Assembly: GCA_016201285.1 (NCBI GenBank)
Contig: JACQDE010000069.1
Coordinates: 1-64,000, forward strand
Reading direction: 5' to 3'
Length of the DNA stretch: 64,000 bases
From: Acidobacteriota bacterium
GTDB taxonomy: Bacteria > Acidobacteriota > Terriglobia > Acidiferrales > UBA7541
Positions 58,626 to 64,000 of this stretch are shown here, piece after piece. A program made the position numbers and the translations under genes. Below the pieces are notes generated by a model. The model ran no database searches and was not told where the DNA came from. It saw only the letters and a program-made list of their open reading frames with translations. Position 1 is the first letter of the stretch, and each line of letters starts with the position of its first letter.

Positions 58626-59981
58626 CTATTCTCCCTCAGCGGAAATTCCCAGGGATTTCATTTTGCGGTAGAGGTGGCTGCGCTCGAGGCCGACGGCGGC
58701 GGCGGTGCGCGTCATGTTCCAGTGGTTCTCCTCGAGCTTGCGGAGAATGAAATCGCGCTCGTAGGCCTCGCGGGCCTCGTGCAGAGTGGCATAGGGCTGC
58801 TGGGGGCTCGAGGCGGCGCCGCGGAACAGCTCCGGCGGAAGGTGCTGCGGCTCGATGCGCAGGCCAGGGGCCATGATGACCAGGCGCTCGATGAGGTTTC
58901 GGAGTTCGCGGACGTTGCCGGGCCAGGGGTAGCGCAGGAGAACGTCGAGCGCGGGCGGCGAAAGCTCCTTGAGCTTGCGGCCGTAAGCCTCGGAGAATTC
59001 GCGGAGGAAATGACGCGCGAGGATGGGAATGTCCTCGGTGCGCTCACGGAGAGTGGGGACGTAGAAGGGGATGACGTTGAGGCGGTAGAAGAGGTCCTCG
59101 CGAAAAGCGCCGCGAGAGATTTCCTCGTCAAGCTTCTTGTTGGTGGCGGCGAGGACGCGGACGTCCACGGTGACGGGATGATTCGAGCCGACGGGCTCGA
59201 AGCGCTGCTCCTCGAGAACACGCAGAACTTTCGACTGGGTTTTCAGGCTCATGTCGCCGACTTCGTCGAGAAAGAGAGTGCCGCCGTCGGCTTTCTGGAA
59301 TTTTCCGACCTTGTCTTCACTGGCGCCGGTGAAGCTGCCCTTCAAATGGCCGAACAATTCCGATTCGATTAATTCTTCCGGGATCGCTGCGCAATTCACT
59401 TCGACGAACGGGAGGCCGGCGCGGGCGCTCTGGGCGTGGAGCGCGCGGGCGACGAGCTCCTTGCCGGTGCCGCTTTCGCCATAAATAAGGACGCGGCCGT
59501 TGGTCGGCGCGGTGAGGGCGATCTGCTGGCGGAGGGCCTTCATCGGGATGCTATCGCCGATGATCTGATGCTTCTGCTCGAGCTCGGCGCGGAGGCGGCG
59601 GTTTTCCTCCTCGAGACGCAGATGCTGCAGGGCATTCTTGACGACGAGGATGGTTTTTTCGAGCGAGAGCGGTTTTTCGACGAAATCGAATGCCCCGAGC
59701 TTGGTGGCGCGCACGGCGGTTTCAATGTTTCCGTGGCCGGAAATCATGACCACCATCGGCGCGTTGCCGCGCTCGTGCAGTTTTTCGAGCACTTGCAGGC
59801 CGTCGATGCGGGGCAGCCAGACGTCGAGGAGGACGACGTCGAAGGCGTCTTTTTCGAGCGCGTCAAGGCAGGCTTCGCCGGATTCGACGGCGTCGGCGCG
59901 GTAGCCTTCGCCGCGAAGGATGGACGTCAGCGACTGGCGGATGCCGGCTTCGTCGTCAACGATCAGAATCGAGTAGGGCAT
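58626..59981 (-). CDS. ntrX: NtrC/NtrX-family sigma54-dependent response regulator
   Basis: A 451-residue three-domain regulator. The receiver (about 1-120) has IVDDEAGIRQSL, phosphoacceptor Asp in VVLLDVWLPRIDG, and FVEKPL. The AAA+ activator (about 140-370) has Walker A LIYGESGTGKELVARALH and the sigma54 loop GSFTGA, a Ser variant of GAFTGA. Also present are FLDEVGDMSLKTQSK and PWPGNVRELRNLIERL. A Fis-type helix-turn-helix lies at the end (MTRTAAAVGLERSHLYRKMK). It activates sigma54 promoters when phosphorylated. The partner kinase gene lies 105 bases upstream on the same strand. NtrX rather than NtrC is suggested by that pairing. Confidence 0.94.
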   Translation of the reverse strand: MPYSILIVDDEAGIRQSLTSILRGEGYRADAVESGEACLDALEKDAFDVVLLDVWLPRIDGLQVLEKLHERGNAPMVVMISGHGNIETAVRATKLGAFDFVEKPLSLEKTILVVKNALQHLRLEEENRRLRAELEQKHQIIGDSIPMKALRQQIALTAPTNGRVLIYGESGTGKELVARALHAQSARAGLPFVEVNCAAIPEELIESELFGHLKGSFTGASEDKVGKFQKADGGTLFLDEVGDMSLKTQSKVLRVLEEQRFEPVGSNHPVTVDVRVLAATNKKLDEEISRGAFREDLFYRLNVIPFYVPTLRERTEDIPILARHFLREFSEAYGRKLKELSPPALDVLLRYPWPGNVRELRNLIERLVIMAPGLRIEPQHLPPELFRGAASSPQQPYATLHEAREAYERDFILRKLEENHWNMTRTAAAVGLERSHLYRKMKSLGISAEGE

Positions 59982-59989
59982 TTTGTTGT

Positions 59990-60087
59990 GGCGGCTATAT
60001 GCCGCCGCGCAAGTCTTGTTTTGCTACGGCGGCTTTATGCCGGCGAATGATTCAGAACGATACTCTGCGGCGGGGTAAACCCGCCGC
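59990..60087. repeat. Cluster of three palindromes between ntrX and ntrY
   Basis: GGCGGC-TATAT-GCCGCC (59990-60006), an imperfect CGGCGGC-TTTAT-GCCGGCG (60027-60045) and GCGGCGGG-GTAAA-CCCGCCGC (60067-60087) fill the 105-base gap. The last ends on the ntrY stop and, like the repeat in ybeY, is followed by a GCTAC tail. As RNA they could form three consecutive hairpins. Confidence 0.7.
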
Positions 60088-62327
60088 TACGGCTGGTTCG
60101 CCGCGGCGGATGTGACTTCGACCGCGGGCAGCCGGATGACAAAGCGCGCGCCGATGGGAACGTTGTCCTCGACGCGAATGGTGCCGTGATGCTCGGCGAC
60201 AATGCGGCTGGCAATGGCCAGGCCGAGGCCGGTGCCGCGCTCCCGAGTGGAGAAGTGCGGCAGGAACAAGTGGTCCTTGTCCTCGGGCGAGATGCCGTGG
60301 CCGCTATCGGCGATGACGATTTCGAAGGATTCGCCAGCGGCGTCGAGACGCGTGGAGACAGCGATTTCCTTGACGGACGAGCCCTCCAGGGCTTCGGCGG
60401 CGTTATCAATCACATTGACGAGGACGCGCCGCAGAAGTTCCGGATCGGCCTTGGCAGGCGGCAGACCGGGAGCGAGCGTTGTACGGAGCGTGACGCCTTC
60501 GAGGCGGCCGCCGAAAACGTCGAGGGCACTGGTGACGATGGCGTTCAGGTCGGCGAAGACGGGCTTGACGGTGGGAAAGCGCGCGAACTGGGAGAATTCA
60601 TCCACCAGCGTTTTCAAAGCGGTGACTTCGCGCTGGATGAGGCCGGCGCACTCGGCGGTGAGCAGTTCGAGTTCGCTGGGCACTCCGGACGCGGCAGGCA
60701 ACATCTTCTGTTTTTCGATGTAGCGCGAAAGCCGCTGCGCGGAAAGCTGGATGGGCGTAAGCGGATTCTTGATTTCGTGAGCGATGCGCTGGGCGACTTC
60801 CTGCCAGGCGGCGGACTTTTGCGCGTGGAGCAGATCGGTGAGATCGTCAATGACGACGACGAAGCCGGGGTTGGCGCGTCGCGGGCCGAGAGAACTGACC
60901 GTGACGGCGGCGTGGAGCACGCGGTTGGGGAGCGTAATGGCGAGTTCCTTGGACGCAGCGCCCATGCGGAGAGATTTGCGCATGAGTTGTTGCAGGCCGC
61001 GAGCGGCTTCTTCGCCGGCGAGAGCTTCGAGCGTCTTCGCGTCGCGCGCGGCGTCGCCAAAGATTTTCGTCACCGACGGATTCGCCCGGCGGATTCCGCC
61101 GTTGTCATCGAGCGAGAGCACGGCGGTGGGAATGTTTTCGAGGATGGCCTCCATCAGCTTGCGGCGGCGCTCGAGCTCGGTGACGGCGTCCTGGAGGCTG
61201 CGGGTGAACTCATTGATCTGCTGGCGGCTGGTGGCGAGCTGCGCGGTCATCTGGTTGAAGGAACTGACCAGCGTGCCGAGTTCATCGCGCGCGGGGACGT
61301 CGACGCGGTAATCGAAATTGCCGCGCGAAATCTCGCGGGTGGCATCAGCGAGGGCCTGAATGGGCAGGACTACCTGCTTCGAGAGAAAGAGCGCAAACCA
61401 CATCGCTGAAAACAAAAGCAGGACTGTAAAGAGCGCCAACGTGAGGAGGAGCTGGTTTTTGTACGCTCGCAGGCTCTGCTTCGAAGCGTTGTATGTCGCT
61501 GCTTGGGCCTCAATCTGTTGGTACCTGTCAAGAAACTGGTCAGGCATCCTCATTCCGACTACGAGTCCACTGCTGCCGCGCGAGGGCCGTGCGGCAAGGA
61601 AAGTTGCATCGTGAGATTCTTGCCAGACCTCGGTACTGCTTGGCAAGACGCTGACCTTCTTGGGACTGATGGGAACTAGTTTGTTTTCGACGAGGGTTGC
61701 GATCGCATAGATTCGACCATTTTCCAGGCCCTGTTGAACATTTCCGGCTTCGTCCTGAACCCATGCGGCGTCTGCTCCCAAGCTCAAAGCACGCTTCACA
61801 AGATCTTTTTCAATGAGATTTGTACCCGAAAAATCTTTGCCTTGAAGTGAGAGATCAGCAATCTCTGTCAGGCGCCGTCCTTCATTTACCCCGAGTTCTT
61901 TCAGTAGTTTTGTGCTCTCTTCCGTGGCAATTTCGATGGGGCGTGGGAACCAGCGATTGAGGGTGCGGTTCAGGAGCGCGTAGCTGATCAAGAACATAAA
62001 GACAACGGGGAGAAGCGCGATGGCCATGGCGCCGGCGACCATTTTGGTCTTGAAGCGGCCGCCAAGAGTTTCGGCGCGGCGCTCGGCCCAGGTGCGGAGG
62101 AGTGTGCGCGCAAAGATGAGGCCGAAGACGAGCAGCGCGGCCACCATGAAGGTGGAAACCGCGTAGAGAATGAGGAATTCCTGCCAGCGGTCGGGCTCGA
62201 AGGGAATGCGCAGGGAGCCGAGGGTGAAGACCGCGGCGAGGAGCAAAGCGACGAGCAGGCCGCCGACGGCGAGCGTGATTTTCCCTGGCTTCCTGCGGGG
62301 CGTGCGCGGCGGGTTCTGCGACGGCAT
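60087..62327 (-). CDS. ntrY: NtrY-like membrane sensor histidine kinase
   Basis: A 746-residue sensor. Membrane segments occur near 17-38, 52-75, 95-118 and 300-320, with an extracytoplasmic region between the last two. Then come HAMP (about 320-375, LSKQVVLPIQALADATREIS), PAS (about 395-500, AILENIPTAVLSLDDNGGIR) and HisKA with the phosphorylated His in RIAHEIKNPLTPIQLSAQRL. The HATPase has VNVIDNAAEALEGSS and STRERGTGLGLAIASRIVAE. The ATG at 62327 lies two bases after the glycosylase stop. It pairs with the downstream NtrX-like regulator; the signal is unknown, nitrogen being the classical case. Confidence 0.93.
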   Translation of the reverse strand: MPSQNPPRTPRRKPGKITLAVGGLLVALLLAAVFTLGSLRIPFEPDRWQEFLILYAVSTFMVAALLVFGLIFARTLLRTWAERRAETLGGRFKTKMVAGAMAIALLPVVFMFLISYALLNRTLNRWFPRPIEIATEESTKLLKELGVNEGRRLTEIADLSLQGKDFSGTNLIEKDLVKRALSLGADAAWVQDEAGNVQQGLENGRIYAIATLVENKLVPISPKKVSVLPSSTEVWQESHDATFLAARPSRGSSGLVVGMRMPDQFLDRYQQIEAQAATYNASKQSLRAYKNQLLLTLALFTVLLLFSAMWFALFLSKQVVLPIQALADATREISRGNFDYRVDVPARDELGTLVSSFNQMTAQLATSRQQINEFTRSLQDAVTELERRRKLMEAILENIPTAVLSLDDNGGIRRANPSVTKIFGDAARDAKTLEALAGEEAARGLQQLMRKSLRMGAASKELAITLPNRVLHAAVTVSSLGPRRANPGFVVVIDDLTDLLHAQKSAAWQEVAQRIAHEIKNPLTPIQLSAQRLSRYIEKQKMLPAASGVPSELELLTAECAGLIQREVTALKTLVDEFSQFARFPTVKPVFADLNAIVTSALDVFGGRLEGVTLRTTLAPGLPPAKADPELLRRVLVNVIDNAAEALEGSSVKEIAVSTRLDAAGESFEIVIADSGHGISPEDKDHLFLPHFSTRERGTGLGLAIASRIVAEHHGTIRVEDNVPIGARFVIRLPAVEVTSAAANQP

Positions 62328-62329
62328 GC

Positions 62330-63073
62330 TCACGAGTGCGTCTCCAACCGGACGAGCGAATCGGCGGGAAGAAAGGGCTGCAAGGGGCACTCGTGGCAGC
62401 GAGGATTCTTTGTGCGGCACCAGTGCTTGCCGGTCATGACGATAAGGCCGTGGTACTCGTTGTAGAGCTGCACGTCGGGGGGAAGAGTTTTCTCAAACAG
62501 AGCGCGAAGTTCCTCGTAACCAGCTTTTGCGGAGACGAGCCCGTGGCGCAGCAAGATACGTTTGGTGTAGGCGTCCACCACAAAGACGGGATGCTGGCCG
62601 GCGTAAAGAAGGATGGAGTCGGCGGTCTCCGGGCCGATGCCGTGAACGGCGAGGAGCTTTTCGCGGAGTTCCGGGGTGGGCGTGCGAAACATTTTTCCGA
62701 GAGAGCCGCCGTATTCGCTGCGGAGAAACTTCACGAAGGCTTTGAGTTTTTTCGCCTTCTGGCGGAAGTAGCCAGAGGAACGAATCAACCGCGCGAGTTT
62801 CGCTTGCGAGACGCGGCCGAGGGCTTTCGGAGTGAGCAGGCGCTCGCGGCGCAGGTTGGCGACGGCTTTTTCAACGTTGGTCCAGGCGGTGTTCTGTGTC
62901 AGGATGGCGCCGACGATGACTTCAAAGGGCGTGCGGGCCGGCCACCAGCTCTGAGGGCCGAGCGAGAGGTAAAGCGCGTGGTAGTACTCGGCCAGACCGG
63001 GCAGGGAAGTGTGCCTGGCGGGCGCGGACTGGGGTATCCTTTGCACGGCGGCTAAGGGCAGAGCAAACGCCAT
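62330..63073 (-). CDS. MagIII/EndoIII-family DNA glycosylase
   Basis: A 247-residue helix-hairpin-helix glycosylase. FEVIVGAILTQNTAWTNVEK, the hairpin LLAVHGIGPETADSILLYA and the catalytic Asp in FVVDAYTKRILLRH (D167) are present. The EndoIII lyase lysine is Glu149 (GIGPETA), the residue seen in Helicobacter MagIII, so it is probably a monofunctional alkyl-base glycosylase rather than Nth. Three cluster cysteines remain (C219, C226, C229) but the fourth position is Leu235. The ATG at 63073 is chosen over a TTG at 63103. It is followed directly by ntrY. Confidence 0.85.
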   Translation of the reverse strand: MAFALPLAAVQRIPQSAPARHTSLPGLAEYYHALYLSLGPQSWWPARTPFEVIVGAILTQNTAWTNVEKAVANLRRERLLTPKALGRVSQAKLARLIRSSGYFRQKAKKLKAFVKFLRSEYGGSLGKMFRTPTPELREKLLAVHGIGPETADSILLYAGQHPVFVVDAYTKRILLRHGLVSAKAGYEELRALFEKTLPPDVQLYNEYHGLIVMTGKHWCRTKNPRCHECPLQPFLPADSLVRLETHS

Positions 63074-63143
63074 TCGGGCAAGATAGCGGCGGGTGGGGGG
63101 CAAGTCAAGGCGTGGGTGTGGCGTGGGCGCTACACCGGGTCTA

Positions 63144-63173
63144 TTGACAGGGGATTGATGCTTTCACTACGAT
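63144..63173 (+). promoter_or_regulatory. Predicted promoter of pilB
   Basis: A perfect TTGACA (63144-63149) and TACGAT (63168-63173) are 18 bases apart. The leader to the pilB ATG would be about 88 bases. Confidence 0.6.
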
Positions 63174-63267
63174 TGCGCGTAAGTCCCATGAGAAGGGGCG
63201 CTTCCAAAACCGTTCTCGTGCTAAAGTACCGCCTCCAGAGCCGCACCCGTCTCCGAGGAGCCTGCTG

Positions 63268-64000
63268 ATGGCAGCCCGATTGGGCGAAATTCTGGTTAAA
63301 GAGAATCTGATAACCCAGGAGCAACTCAAGCAAGCCCTGGAGTACCAGAAACAGCATAGCGGTCGGCTGGGCACCTGCCTGGTGAAAATGGGGCTGGTGA
63401 CCGACGACGAAGTGACCGCCGTGCTCTCGCGGCAGTACGGCGTACCCTCCATCAATTTGAAATATTACGAAGTGGATCCGGCGGTGACGAAGCTGATCCC
63501 GCAGGAGACCGCCATCCGCTATCAGATTGTGCCGCTGTCGCGCGTGGGCTCCACGCTGACCATTGCGATGACCGACCCCACAAACGTCTTCGCGATGGAC
63601 GACATCAAGTTCATGACCGGCTTCACGGTAGAGCCGGTGGTGGCGTCGGAATCGGCCATCACCGAGGCCATTGGAAAGTTTTACGGAGAGGCGCAGAGCG
63701 TCCAGGAACTCGACAAGGTGATGAAGGACCTGGCCGGGGACGAGACGGACCTCGAGCTGGCCGCCGAAGAAACCGAGGTGGACCTCCAGTCGCTGGAAAA
63801 GGCGGCGGAGGAAGCGCCGATCATCAAGCTGGTGAACCTGATCCTGACGGACTCGGTGAAGCGCGGGGCGAGCGACATCCACATCGAGCCGTACGAAAAG
63901 GAGTACCGGGTGCGGTTCCGGATTGACGGCATGCTGCAAACGGTGATGAGCCCGCCGATGAAACTGAAAGACGCCATCACCAGCCGGTTGAAGATCATGT
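63268..64000 (+). CDS. pilB: Type IV pilus assembly ATPase PilB, N-terminal part (cut by window end)
   Basis: The first 244 codons of a PilB/GspE-type assembly ATPase. MAARLGEILVKENLITQEQL begins the N-terminal MshEN domain (about 1-160), which includes the paired Arg/Leu-rich c-di-GMP-binding-type motifs (RLGTCLVKMGLVTDDEV). The start of the ATPase core is seen as PIIKLVNLILTDSVKRGASD and IHIEPYEKEYRVRFRIDG. Walker A and later motifs lie beyond the window. GAGGAG lies seven bases before the ATG. Identification as PilB rather than GspE is likely but not final. Confidence 0.92.
   Translation, partial: MAARLGEILVKENLITQEQLKQALEYQKQHSGRLGTCLVKMGLVTDDEVTAVLSRQYGVPSINLKYYEVDPAVTKLIPQETAIRYQIVPLSRVGSTLTIAMTDPTNVFAMDDIKFMTGFTVEPVVASESAITEAIGKFYGEAQSVQELDKVMKDLAGDETDLELAAEETEVDLQSLEKAAEEAPIIKLVNLILTDSVKRGASDIHIEPYEKEYRVRFRIDGMLQTVMSPPMKLKDAITSRLKIM

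Noticed and set aside
62330-63073. Calling the glycosylase nth (endonuclease III)
   Set aside because: The catalytic lysine is Glu and one cluster Cys is missing, which fits the MagIII branch better.
1-64000. CRISPR arrays, insertion sequences, prophage genes or rRNA
   Set aside because: No regularly spaced repeats, transposase, integrase, phage structural gene or rRNA sequence was seen on either strand.

Overview
The window is 64 kb of high-GC chromosomal DNA, almost all of it protein-coding, with no insertion sequences, phage genes, rRNA or CRISPR arrays. The gene set is housekeeping plus didermic envelope functions: BamD, LptE, SurA, an MlaE/F/D-type lipid transporter, NtrX/NtrY-like regulators and PilB. 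It also has lineage-flavoured items: a receiver protein with a long Pro/Ala linker, a Ycf46-like AAA ATPase, CHAD and SixA proteins, a CarD regulator, and many short intergenic palindromes. By inference this is an Acidobacteriota chromosome; no search could be run to confirm it.

Layout. 1-10.2 kb (minus strand): 5' part of valS, a receiver protein, then a BamD-like lipoprotein, rpe, a PASTA protein, rsmB, fmt, def and aroC, most likely one or two operons. 10.3-13.2 kb (plus): mlaE-mlaF-mlaD. 13.3-18.7 kb: two tandem thymidylate-kinase-like genes, a Ppx/GppA phosphatase with HD domain and SixA, facing a CHAD protein fused to a degenerate HD domain; this looks like a phosphate or polyphosphate module and is the most interesting locus. 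18.7-25.2 kb: tRNA-Leu(CAA), an uncharacterised membrane pair, dodecin, an aldehyde dehydrogenase, a glycine-zipper protein, an XRE regulator and a membrane alpha/beta hydrolase. 25.3-33.4 kb (plus): rfaE2-mfd-surA-yhaM-blaI and dusB-pilZ, tightly packed with ATGA or GTGA overlaps. 33.4-42 kb: rsmI, fmdB, galU, tsaD, a SnoaL-like lipoprotein, hyuA/hyuB and carD.

42.2-47.9 kb (plus): tsaB-rimI, a YdcH-like protein, psd-pssA (phosphatidylethanolamine synthesis), a catalytically degenerate aspartate-semialdehyde dehydrogenase homologue, lptE and holA. 48-56 kb: a DUF4242 protein, rpsT with a very clear terminator, a Ycf46-like AAA gene interrupted by a one-base frameshift at a canonical slippery heptamer, phoH-ybeY-CNNM/CBS transporter-like protein, and a secreted CocE/NonD hydrolase. 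56-64 kb: a secreted truncated globin, a YiiM-like MOSC protein, era, the ntrX/ntrY-like two-component pair, a MagIII-like DNA glycosylase and the 5' part of pilB, cut by the window end.

Three themes run through the window. Translational coupling by 1-4 base overlaps is very common. Many genes have a -10-like hexamer only 3-25 bases before the start codon and no Shine-Dalgarno, suggesting short or absent leaders. A family of short palindromic repeats lies between genes and, in ybeY, phoH and hyuB, also inside coding sequence in frame.
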